DNA from: Marisa cornuarietis
Taxonomy: Eukaryota > Mollusca > Gastropoda > Architaenioglossa > Ampullariidae
Assembly (NCBI GenBank): GCA_004794655.1
Contig: SMMW01000597.1
Location: 1,270,501 to 1,334,500, forward strand
DNA length: 64,000 nucleotides
Direction: 5' to 3'
The translations under genes and the position numbers were made by a program. Below, in pieces: positions 10,501 through 21,426 of the stretch (position 1 is the stretch's first letter; each line of letters begins with the position of its first letter). The notes beneath the pieces are model-generated. The model had not been told where the DNA came from and ran no database searches. It saw nothing but the letters and a program-made list of their open reading frames with translations.

Positions 10501-13500
10501 CATGCCACTAAAAGAATATGGTACTGTTTATTCTTCTGCTCATACTTTTAGATAGCTAGTGGAAATGTAGCAGTGAATTAATCTGGTGAATTATTGACAT
10601 TTTACAACCTTCCAAAAATGTAGCAGTTTTGCTTTAAAGATTTACAAAATCTTATTTCACTTTGCATATAGAAGCAGATCTTTGCCCCAGAAGATATACA
10701 GTTTGGGTGTCTTGAGATCTGGATTTGTTGACACTCGTGACAACTTGCAGAGAAAGGTGCATATTAAGTTTACACCTATTCCGCAGCCTGTCACTGAGAA
10801 TGGTAACCAAAAAACCGTTCGGTCTAAATAACTTAAAAAAGAAGTGTTTGGGAAAAGACATTTTTATTATATAATAACTGCTGTGTTTTATGTTTTTAAA
10901 GTAGTTTGTGTTTACATTTTTTTATGAAGCCTTCTCTTTTTATTTATAAAACAATGTTTTAGGTCCATTTCCATATCTCACTTTTTTGTTATCATATTGC
11001 ATTATGCAAGTTTTCTTTCTGTACTTAGTCACTTGACATTTCTTTCTGTCCCCTCTTTTTATCTATTAAAGTCTGTAAGCCAAGTAAGCATGCTTTTAAG
11101 TGATTTCCAATGCTAGAAAAAATATGTCTCAAAGTTTATTTATTGTAATAATATAGTTTTGTAATTTTTTGATTGTACAAAACAATCATGAGTCGCCTGA
11201 CGACAGAGATACATTCTGAGATTGTGTGGTTAGGCTTCTTGAGTCCCATTAAGTCAACATGTATGAACAGAGGTCATTTTCCTATCAAGTCCCATCAACT
11301 TGGAACCTATTACCCGTCAGCTTTCATTCACTGATTCTTTGACCATTTAAGTCCAAACTTAAGACATACTTTTTTCAGTATCAGTGACTTCACCCTTCTA
11401 AGTCCAGACCTGCGGTAGCATAATGTGTGTCTTTTTACTCTGTGGGTGTCTTTATTGTATGAATGTGTGTGTGTGTGTGTGTGGATGTCAGCATGTAAAT
11501 TTACTTAGTCTATTTGAAGTTTGTCTTATTTGCAAAATTAATCAGTCATTGACTTATACGTAGACAGTCATTGACCTAAACATCGTTTAAGAGCGCTTGA
11601 CCGTAGCTGCAATTTTATGGGACCACTGTCACATAGACAGTCATTGTTAAGTGGTGCATTGTTGAAGTTACAAGTGAAATTCAGGCTACTTTAGTTTCAT
11701 CATCTATGAATTGTTATCATCACTTTCCATTAACTCCTTTTCTTAGTTGAGTGGATTATGTCATCAGATGATTGTTGCTTAGGGTTGGTGCTTTTGTAGT
11801 ATGTCCTAAGATAGAATAGCTGTTCTAGTGAAGGAAGTATACTTTAATAAAATGTGCTTTAAAAAAAAACTTCATTGACAGCTTACCTTCGAGCATTTAT
11901 TCGTTAATGAGGAACTATGCACTTAGGCACTGTATATATTTATATCATCTTTTGAAAATACTGGGTGGTTTTATTGATTGTGGTTTTATTGATTTTGGTA
12001 CAGGGATGGTCACTTTTGTTGATGTCATGTTTTATGCATACTTGTGCATGCATGTGCACCCTGGAAATGCTGAACAAAATGAAGCAGTATGAAATAAATG
12101 TTTAGTCCTTATTTATGTTTTTAAATCCATGAATGACCTCTTAAGTTGTTCAGTAGTGCTTATGACACTACTTAATAACATATAGGAAATACACATCTTT
12201 CTCTGGTTGAATTATAGGGATTTTGTCTACAGAGCCCCCTCCTGCATATCCAGAACAAGGTGGTGCACCTATGCCTTATGGTCAGTATAATGGGTTTACC
12301 AAATAAAACTTTTATTAAGAGGATTTCATGAAGGGTTACGTTGGGAGATGATGTCATTGTGTTGTTACAGCATTTAGGTAATGAAATATATAATTTGATT
12401 TGCCTGCATGCTGTCATATTCCTTTTGCTAACTCATTTATGGGTTCTGCTTACAAAATGTGCAGCACGTCTTGTGCCCTTTTTTTTATACATTTCAAAGT
12501 TATTTTAGTAAATCTAAAAAATTGCAGTCAGTGTTTTCTCCTGATCATGATTGGTATTTGAAGTCTTTTATAATCTGGTATTATACAGTGTATCTGTACA
12601 ATTATAGTAAACGATGGCCATGCAGAAGTGGCAGAAAATGTTTTCGTAGAACATTTGACCCAAGTTCTTTTGCTAGACGTCAACACTACTTCACTTAGTC
12701 CATGTTGTGGACCAAGGGTCTCTGAGTGAGCAGGTTATACTCTGTACTGGTCTGAAAAGAGAGCAGGCTGGTGAGCATAGGCTTTATGATCTTCCCTTGC
12801 AAGCAAGCTGCAAAGCCTCCCAGTGAACTACTCAGATCACCTTGTGTCCCACTGTGCAGGAACAAGCTTCTCAACACTGTAGTCAACATATATGCACACA
12901 GAGACCCCCGCAAGTAAAGAAGCCTTCTACAGTAATCTAGAAGTACAGGACAAGCTCTTAATTCTGTGACATCAATGTTGGAGTTAGTAAATTGTGGCCT
13001 GGAATACTAGGAATGTATGGAGTCAAAAACTGCAGTGAGAATGGGAGAATGAGTTATGTGCTAAACGGATTGGCTATAAGAAACACCATGTTTCAACAAC
13101 AGGATAGGTTTGACCTCCTGGGACTTTAGTTATGAAGAGAAAGATTGTTCTTTTCCCAAAGTAAAATTCAGAGGTAATTCTAGGCCGTGGCCTTGCAGGA
13201 TTTCCGCAAAATTTCACTGAGGGGCACATAGTCTGAAAGTCAGCTCAACCATGCGCCTGCAGAAATACTGTGGCTGGCGCACTTTTGAACGTGCGATGCG
13301 GCACTTCAAAAATAATTGTTGTCATGCTTCATGACTCACTAGATTCGATGCTAATGACTGGACAGTTTTCAAACTAACCAGTTGTTATCCATCTGATGCA
13401 ACCTGCTTCAAATTTCGCGCCAGAAAGTAAATTGTTGACGCGCCCACAGCGAAAACGTTTGGAATGGGAGCAAGAGAGTTGAAAACGAAGTGAACACAGC

Positions 13501-15533
13501 TGTCAACTGTTTGACTTTTTGTTCACGACCAGAACAGCAGAAGATGCTCCGGAAAGTAAAATTCACAAGGACAGGAAGAAACAGAAACTCGTCAGAGTGA
13601 GCCGCACAAATTGTTGGAACTGAAAATGTAGACAACAAAATAGACAAATTGAGACCGCATTAATGACAGGTTCCCAAAAGATGCAGGTGATGTTGCCTCT
13701 GGATTTTGAGTTCTTTCCATGCGCCCCATCTTTATCCTCTCTGCAGAAGACAGAATACTCTATGGAGACAACGAATTAAATATCTTAACAGATTTCTTTG
13801 GAAAACTAGCACAAGTGGGCAGCAAATTCAGTGTCCCTTCTCCCAGAAAGTCTATTGATTAAGGATTGAGCTCCCAAGCCATCAGAAGGCATGATCGTGT
13901 CCTAGATACCTCAGCACATAAAGCTTTAACCAACAATTTAACAAAGTACTCATTACTTTCAGCATAGCTACTAGATGGTTTCTTTTGATAAACTGATTCT
14001 AATTTGGTTACTGAGTTTATTTATGTTTGCTCTCTAATACTCTCTTGCTTGCTTTTAAATGTAAAAGATTTTGTTGTAAAAGCAGTTTGGTTGATTCCTT
14101 TTGTATGTTTATGTGCATTTGAAGCATTTTGAAAGGTCTAATTATTAATTACCTCTCTGTTCAACTAATGTTCAGTTTGCTGATCAATTCCTTCCATGTA
14201 TACACATTTGGAGCACATAAGCCCCTTTACACTTGTTTTTATCTGATCTGTTATGAGAAATGTTTGGTGACCTTATTAGTTCAGAAAAATTGCTAAAATA
14301 AATATTAATCAAACATTATCAGGATCCTTTTGTGTGTGAAAGACAGTAAGAATTTTGTGTAAAATAAATATTGTGTGTGGTTGCTAACAACTGGGTTAAG
14401 AAAAAAATTGTAAATTTCCTCTGCATGCATTTGATCTATAGTTTGTTATTTCAGATGCCAGAAAGAGCAGGTAACTTATGGAAGCAGACTTTTTTCACAT
14501 TTTTTTTTAAATTGCAGGTGAGACTAAGTCTGGCTACCCACCCTCTGATGTGCAATACCCCGTGCATCCAGAAACCTACCCACCTGCAGGCCCATACCCT
14601 CCTCCTGGTGCCTACCCCGCTCCCACAGGCCCCTATCCTGCTCCTGCAGGTCCCTATCCTGCTCCTGCAGGTCCCTATCCTCCATCTGCAGAGCCCTATC
14701 CTCAAGAAACTTCTGGCATAGCTCCTTACCCCTCAGCCCCTGGCCCTTACCCTCACCCAACTGCTTCTTGTCCATCTGATGCAGCAGACGGTGCTTCTGT
14801 ACCTTATGGTACAGCACCGTACCCAGCAGGACCTGAAGGTACTCCTCAGCCTCCAAGTTATGGACAGTTTGGAGGTTATGGAACCCAGTATGGATACAGC
14901 TCATGTAAGCATTGCTGTGATTTGTAAAAGCATTGTTAGTGATGAGCAAACTGGATGGTAAGGCGGTATTAGTGGGGTGAGGTGGATTTCCATAGAATTT
15001 CAGTTCATTAGGAAGTTAGCAGAGAAAAAGAACTGCTGGATATTACTCAGTCTTTGTGTTATGTTTAAAGAAAAGGAGAGATAAATGTTGTCCCTTAACC
15101 TTTTTCAACCACTAGGCAGTGAGGTTTTAGAGACCACACTTTTCTTGTAGCCAGCTTTTTATGAAGGCAGTGTCCATCTCCTGACTTACCTCCCCAATCC
15201 TCAGTGAAGGCAGGTAGCCACTTTCAACAGAGTCAACAAGTTTAGTGTGAAAGTTTTATTGTTTCACACAGATATCGAACCATTTTGCCATCGAGCTCAG
15301 ATGCCAGTACTCTAACCACTAACCTCTAACCAAAGTTTTTTTAACAGTTTGCATCTTGACTTAACACTCAAAAAGTTTCTTGAGTGTGTGTATGTGTAAA
15401 AGAGAAAAAGAGAGCATGCTTATGAGTGCACACACACATACACAATTATGCTTTTTTTAAAGAACAAGCATGTAAACAAACAGTACCTGTCTATATATAT
15501 CATGGAAACTGAAATTTTTTCTTCTTTTCAGGA
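7557..15533 (+). CDS. Shisa-like single-pass membrane protein, 5' exon missing
   Basis: The exons are 7557-7710, 9116-9276, 10467-10520, 12233-12280, 14518-14904 and 15532-15533. All junctions are GT-AG and the phases agree; the last splice makes a TGA stop (TCA-TGA). About 268 residues are visible. The first exon is a six-cysteine ectodomain (PICKN, YFICP, WCCG, EICCD) with two N-glycosylation sequons (NSS, NYT). The next gives a roughly 20-residue membrane helix (FIIVGLIVAVIVVIAIAV) followed by CYRQRKAGRK, which argues for an extracellular N-terminus. The tail has a PPAY motif that could bind WW domains and a long run of PAGPYPAP-like repeats. The pattern matches the Shisa/CYYR1/VOPP1 group, whose members act in endomembrane trafficking and receptor regulation. 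The exact subfamily is not decided, and the signal peptide exon is not found. Confidence 0.75.
7711..9115. other. Intron 1 (visible) of the Shisa-like gene
   Basis: It runs from the GTGAGT donor to the TTTTTTTTTTTTGCAG acceptor. The sequence is AT-rich and I see no coding or repeat motif in it. Confidence 0.7.
9277..10466. other. Intron 2 (visible) of the Shisa-like gene
   Basis: The donor is GTTTGT, weaker than the others, and the acceptor is TTATAACAG. Both neighbouring exons join in phase 1, which supports the junction. No other structure is recognised. Confidence 0.6.
10521..12232. other. Intron 3 (visible) of the Shisa-like gene
   Basis: It runs from the GTACTG donor to the TTTTGTCTACAG acceptor. 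It contains a degraded LINE 3' fragment at about 11185-11510 (listed separately) and a GT dinucleotide run at 11464-11482. The rest is featureless AT-rich sequence. Confidence 0.6.
11185..11510 (+). mobile_element. Degraded LINE C-terminal fragment
   Basis: With one stop and indels allowed, the + strand reads TWNLLPVSFHSL and then FKSKLKTYFFQYQ. This is the usual C-terminal text of CR1/L2-type reverse transcriptases (rLWNSLP...FKskLKTyLF). It is followed by a GT-rich stretch. It is a relic with no coding potential. Confidence 0.5.
12281..14517. other. Intron 4 (visible) of the Shisa-like gene
   Basis: It holds a degraded LINE endonuclease (about 12780-13140) and further decayed sequence at 13140-13900 of higher GC that looks transposon-derived but is not identified. 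The acceptor is TTTAAATTGCAG. Confidence 0.55.
12780..13140 (+). mobile_element. Degraded LINE endonuclease fragment
   Basis: Across frames and stops, the + strand reads NKLLNTVVNIYAHRDP, YGVKNCSENGR and NTMFQQQDRF. These correspond to the VISAYAPT, GKxGxGxxNENG and NTLFQQKDRFKTTW motifs of the APE-type endonuclease of LINEs. Many stops and indels show that it is old. Confidence 0.6.
14571..14880 (+). repeat. PAGPYPAP-type tandem repeat within the Shisa-like tail exon
   Basis: The exon encodes repeated PYP units (TGPYPAPAG, AGPYPAPAG, AGPYPPSAE, PGPYPHPT) spaced about 30 bases apart at 14625-14700 and looser afterwards. Units of this kind form extended proline-rich chains. Copy number could vary between individuals. 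Confidence 0.8.
14905..15531. other. Last intron of the Shisa-like gene
   Basis: It runs from the GTAAGC donor to the TTCTTTTCAG acceptor. It contains a degraded copy of the tRNA-headed SINE (about 15085-15345), and microsatellite-like GT and CA runs near 15385-15440. Confidence 0.65.
15085..15345 (-). mobile_element. Degraded copy of the tRNA-derived SINE
   Basis: It matches the SINE at 4308-4576 along its length: CAGTGAGGTTTTAGAGACC, CACTTTTCTTG, CCAGCTTTTTATGA, TCCCCAATCC and a decayed tRNA-like end with ATCGAACC. Many substitutions make this the oldest of the three copies in the window. Confidence 0.75.
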
Positions 15534-18157
15534 TCATCAAGACATGGAAAAGATACTTGTTTCCAGCATTGCAAAACAAACTGGACACTAGTTTTTTTTC
15601 TAACTTTTTGAAGTTTTAATATCTTTCATTACAGGGTATTCATTTTTTTTTAGTGAGCTTTCAGTTTGGTTTTTATCTATATATATATATATATATAAAT
15701 GCTGTTTCTAAACAATTTCTGATAAATTCTGCATTGCAAGACTTTTACGGAGATTTTTGGCAGATCTAGTACTGTAATTATTAACGAAATAGTGTTTCAC
15801 TAAAGAAAATTTTCTGTAGATTTTTTTTTCTGTAACGTTATATATGCAGAATATTAATTATGTACAAAAGTTTTTTTTTTTTTTTTGCTTCACCTGTGAT
15901 ATTTGTGCAGTTAATATTATTAATGCTACCAGTGAGATTTCACACAAAACCAAGTTTTTTGTTTATCTGTTCCTTTTTTTCTTTTTTTGTTGGTACAGAT
16001 TTATAAAGGTTTTGTAGTTTCTCTCGTGATAACATTTCTTTTTGTAACATGGCTTACGAGTACATAAAGTTTCCAATTATACATTCAGTCCTTTGTTGTG
16101 AATGGGGAGGACAAGGGCTTTGTTTTAGACTAGGATGCCAAATGCTTGATAGGACATGGTACTTTAAGCATACATGATTTTTGCATTGTTCTATTTTTTG
16201 ATGATTATTGTGTTGTAAAAATTACTGAAACTCCACAAGTATACATTTTGAGTCATGTTATCTACAATCCCATAGGCATTAAGTCATTTTTTTACCCTGT
16301 TTAGTGTCCTTTAGGACCAAGAAATGCCTTTCAAAAACTAGAATATTTACCTCATAAAATATAAGACTGAAGAAGTGTTCTGGTTTTTGCAATGCCTTGT
16401 ATGACTTAGCATTTTTGGTCACAGAAACGATGATGTATGGAAAAAACATGGTTTAGGAAACACATTTTTGTCGAATTCAAGACTGGTTAGAGCTTTTGTT
16501 CTGCAACATTTATCTAAAGCTCCACAGTTTAAATTTTCTTTGCAGAAGTGTGTTCATTGCATCAGATTAAAACACTGCCTACTTTTACTCTGTTTTATAA
16601 TTGTTTTGAAGTGTTCATTCCCCTATTTAAAAATAAGTATTCTGTATCAGAGTTGATTCTTCAAAAGGGTTCTCATTAAAAGAATAGCCTCTTTATCGTG
16701 CTTTTGCTGCTCTGCTTGTACAGTAACGTTTTCTTTTTGAGTCTCTTGAGTTGTTTTTTTTTTAAATATTGTAGATCAGTGTCCTTACATGCTAATATAA
16801 AGTCTGCATGAAAGTGCTATAAATAATACTTTTGTAGATGCCTTGTTTTCTAAAACCAGTGTAAACAGAGTTCTTGTATAAATTTTGTATTTCTTTTTCA
16901 TTAAAATTTCCTTACCTCTTGCTGTTTCAGAGTTAAATGTTTTGTGAATGTTACATGTTTTGACTAACAGATTTTTAAAACTTAGTATATCTTGTGTAAG
17001 ATTTATAACACTACTGTGTTTTCCATGTGTAAATTGCAGCTTTTGTCTTAAAATTTATTGCTTACCTATAAAAGTAGATTAGAAAGTATCAAATGGTGGA
17101 ATGTTTAGAGCACTTGAGTAGTACTTCAATGCAGAATAGCAGTTTAGGTTTCCTTTAAGTCTTGCTATTGTTTCACTTTTGCAGTGTTTTAAAAACAATT
17201 GTTTTCAAAAATCCAAATGTTATCTTAAAAATCTCTGATGAGTTTGAGCAAAATGATCACAACTATATGAGGATTTTGTATTTTTTTGTTAATGTTTTTG
17301 CTTTATATATATATATACACCCATGTTGCACACTTTGAATTCAACTGGAAGCTTCTCACTTCTTAGCTGTAATGACATTTAATACCAAAAGCAAATTGAA
17401 AGGGAGTATGCAGGCGCTTTTGATGCTGTTTACATTTAGCACATCAAATTTTTCCTGACGGAATGAAGTCTTCAAGGATTAAGCAATACTTCCATTTGCT
17501 TTTTATCCTGTGAAAATCAATGTAGAATTTGCATGTCATTACAGTGTGAAAGGAAAAATGCTAAATGCTGTTGCATTTTTGCAAGATCAAAGATGAAAGA
17601 GTGAGTTTTCCATATCTTTGAGGCATCTGAAAACAGTTTTTTGTAAACCCAGTGATGAGATATTAATGTTGTATTAATGCGCATATATGTAATGATCTTT
17701 GGCACACAAATGAAAGGGTATTTTGCTATTTAGTCATTATTAAGTAAAATAATTTACAGATATTATTTTTATAACATTAACATTACTTGTTTTTTAACGT
17801 CTTCAGCGGAAGAAATTGATTAGACAGGGTTTATTTTTTGCAGAAGCCTTTTTTAAAAAAATTGTGCCTGTTATTTGTACAGATTATATGCTTTTCTTTT
17901 GATGTTAAGTTGACCTATTGGTTGCTTTTGAAAAATGAGGGTATGGGTGTCAGTATATAGAAATTATTTTTCACATGGCCAGTATTGTTCAGCTCTTTAC
18001 TTTCTAGACTTTCCATTTTTACAATTACACTCACACAATTTGTTTAAGTGACTAGTTGAAAGACACAAAACAAGTGAAAAGGCATTTCTCTTTTTTGTGT
18101 GTGTTTTAACTAGTCACCCATCATGTAGTTTTCTTCTTTCGTTTGCACAATAATGTA

Positions 18158-18188
<31 letters not shown>

Positions 18189-19935
18189 TCGTTTTATAAT
18201 GCGCTAGTTTCGGCATCGCAGAGATACGCTCAATGCACAGTGATCCCAACAGCCACCAGACTGCAGGTCAAATGATCGAGTTCAAACAACAAAATGCAGA
18301 TTAAAAAAAACAAAACTAGTCCATTTGAAACAAGTGGGTCTTCAGTTTTTTCTTAAAAGTTGCAAGACTATCAGACTCCTTGGTCGAGAGGGAAAGCGAG
18401 TTCCACAGAAGCGGGGCTACATTTGAAAAGGATCTGAAACCCATTGTCTTTTTGTTTGTGTTTCCTATCTGAACATTTGGTCGTCTTAGTCTGAATTGGG
18501 CTGCTGAACGAAGGTTCCGCTGAGGTTGGTGACAGTTAATGAGATCTTGTAGATATGCAGGCGCAAGGTCGTGAAGGCAGCCATATGTCAAGGGTTAACA
18601 ATTTGTGGTCGATCCTTTTCTCCACAGGAAGCCAATGTAGGTCACATAATACGGGAGTAATATGGTAAGTTTTTTTCTTTCGTGCAACTTTTCTGTATTT
18701 TAATCATTTACTGTTTTACTGCATTCATTGTTATTCAAGAATTGCAGCATATCCATTTTTTATAATGAGCTATCACTTTGTATTGTAATGTTCCATCCAC
18801 AACTGCAAAAATTATTGATAAAGTTAGAAATTCTTGGCTTATTGGAAGAAGCACAGAGACAGGATATTCACTAGACTAGTTCCGATATTAGCTTAGCTCA
18901 TGTATAATTTCTCTTTTGGGGTTCCTTTATCTTTTGTGATTGTTTTAAACTGGTATATTAATTTTTAAGTAGTTATTTACATTTTTCTGAAGATGGGTGG
19001 GCCAGTGTGCTGTCAGGCAAAAAATATAGTAGAATATTACAATATTCATAGATTTTGTCTTGTACTTAAAAGCCCTGAAAAAATTCATGTTCTAAGTTTA
19101 TCTTAAAGGGAGAGAAAAAAATCTAGGCCTTTAACAGATGAATTATGATTCCAAAAAATACATTTGATGCACCTTTGATAGTACTTTATTGACTGCTTTT
19201 TATTTTTAAGTAATGTTTGTTCACTGGTGGTAGTTTTTTATGGCGATAAATTGCCATGAGATAGCTTTAGTTGCTGACTTGGCATAAAACAATAATTAAA
19301 TTAATCATGGCGATAAACATTAAAAGTTAGGAACTTACTAGAGGATTGCAGGTCTTGTTAGATATATGTAACGTTCAGCTATAATATTGTAGTTAATGTT
19401 TTAACTCTTGTATTTCAAGAACTCCCAATTATAAGAAGATACACTTTGCTGCTGCTCAAGTTGCAGATCATTATTAATGGTTTAAACTACATCCCCTGTG
19501 TGCCACCCACACCACCTTTCGCCTAACATCAGTGCTGGATGGGTGTGGAAAAGGAAGGCTACAGAATTATTCATGAGCACTAAATCTTATATTTTTTGTG
19601 ATGTTTCCTTTACTGAGAATATTTATACAAACAAATACTGAAAAAAACTATACGATTGCTGTTACTGAATTTTTTTGTTATATGCGGACATGGAAGTTTT
19701 ATTGTGTGCTACCGATGGCATATTTGTGTACACAATTAACCTGTTGTATTATGCAGCTTGATTGTTTAACTATTAAAGCTATGTGTGTAGTGCATGAATA
19801 TTTAATGGAATGTGTTGTGTATTTAATCTAATTATTGACATAATGTATATGTTTTGTACCATTGCTGTTATTAGTGAAAAGTTAACATTTTCTTCCTTAT
19901 ATTGTTTTTGAAATAAAAAAATTGAAGAGGAGTTT
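15534..19935 (+). other. Probable 3' UTR of the Shisa-like gene
   Basis: A long AT-rich stretch follows the stop. AATAAA at 19911-19916 is the best candidate end; earlier weak signals such as ATTAAA near 16901 could give a shorter transcript. It includes TA runs at 15679-15698 and 17304-17318 and, if the long form is real, a LINE relic at 18158-18665. The extent is inference. Confidence 0.4.
18158..18665 (-). mobile_element. 5'-truncated CR1/L2-like LINE 3' end
   Basis: On the - strand the text reads DLHWLPVEKRIDHKLLTL, then a frameshift, then TYGCLHDLAPAYLQDLI, LLWNSLSLSTKESDSL and FKKKLKTHLFQMD. This is the C-terminal end of a non-LTR reverse transcriptase. The 3' end carries an ATC (GAT on +) run at about 18158-18187, the same kind of tail as the LINE at 1-5009. 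Confidence 0.85.
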
Positions 19936-20156
19936 AAAATGTTTTTGTTGCCATTGACAGAATCCAGTCAGGCTTTGAGACTGTACATTTGTCTTTTTCT
20001 TTCTTTTTTTCAACGTATTTCTTTGTTCAAAGGCGGGAGAGATAACTTAAAATGTGGTTAATCAATCCACGTTTGCATTAAATTGTAAACCGGGCTTTAA
20101 TCGGGAGGTTTAAATGTTGGCGGGTAGCGTGTTTACTTCATCATCAGTCACAACTG
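19936..20156. other. Intergenic spacer before a MITE
   Basis: No coding or regulatory motif is recognised between the probable end of the Shisa-like transcript and the inverted-repeat element. Confidence 0.4.
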
Positions 20157-20757
20157 CTCCAAAAAATCTCTTTATTTGTAATTGCGGGCATACACATAAA
20201 TAAAACAAAAAGGAAAGGGAAAAGAAAAAAAAAAGGAGAAGAAGACTGAAGGGGCTGTTGCCCTGCAAATCAACAACAAAAGCACATTCAAAATCTTAAA
20301 TCCTCTAGACACATTCTGTTATATCTTAGCTACCCCTCTAACACGTGGTAAACATGTGCCATCACTATTCTCATTAAACTATGTTACAAATAAATCATAT
20401 TACCACATCAACATTTACTCTACGGAGAGACATCATACTACAAATTAAAGATCCCACAATAACACTCATTAGAACAATGACATTAAACACAATTCCTACA
20501 TCGATCTCACATTCTCTTTTTCCCCACATGAGGAAAAATGATCCCCTCTCCTCATACAGAATCTTCAAACATCGTACACCAATAAATCTAAAATCATGCA
20601 AGAATACTATGCCCTTGTAGAGCAGCGTTTAAACTATCAAACATCATGCATATTTTTCACAAACCTGATTTAGGACAAACATCCCAGAGTAGGCCCATCG
20701 GCCTTTTGTTTTATTTCTGTGTACGCCCGCAATTACAAATAAAGAGATTTTTTGGAG
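20157..20757. mobile_element. MITE-like element with 55-bp terminal inverted repeats
   Basis: The left end starts CTCCAAAAAATCTC at 20157, and the right end finishes with its reverse complement at 20757. The two arms (20157-20211 and 20703-20757) match over about 55 bases with two mismatches. The 490-base centre has no transposase. This is the form of a non-autonomous DNA transposon. No clear target-site duplication was found, so the superfamily is unknown. Confidence 0.8.
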
Positions 20758-21426
20758 GAAAAAATAAAAATCAATGCATGAAATAAAATACAAAATTACT
20801 AAACAAAAAATATGTGAATACACATGACAAATGTACAAATTTGTCATGGGTGTTACAAAATCAAAAGTCCTTCATACAGTCTACCACTACAACGATTCAT
20901 TCTGATATTTAAATTGTTTTACAGTCTTCAAAGTAAAGGAATATAACATGATTTGTGCAGGGGAATACCGGCTTGGATATTTGTGGCTTTGTAAAACAAA
21001 TCGTAAACCCAAGTGAAGTCCCGAGTGTGTGCATTTCATTAGCACGTGTATGTCAATGAATTAAACAGAAACATTGTAGCGTAGTCCCAGATTACATGAC
21101 TGGGCCAAAAGAGTCATTATTATCACTCCTAGGACTATGGGTCATGCAATGCAGATGCAGTTTGTCCAAATTTTATTTTTTTCAAACTGCCGATAACGAC
21201 CCTTTCATCAAAGATTTGTACTACATACTGCGACCCGACCGCGATGTGTGAACAGAATCCATATAAAGCATATAACTTCTTCGTTATCCTGGGAACACAT
21301 TGTTTAAGTATAATGAATTTCGATGGCACGCACGCAGTTTTGTTGAAAATAGGTTTGTGCAACAATATTCGAAAGTAACGCCCTAAAAAAGATATCGAAT
21401 CTACATGTTGACGTTTGACAACAAAC
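20758..21426. other. Upstream region of PLEKHA8
   Basis: This AT-rich sequence ends at the start codon of PLEKHA8. I see no TATA box at a sensible distance. GC rises somewhat after 21180, and the promoter and 5' UTR are expected here. Confidence 0.4.
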
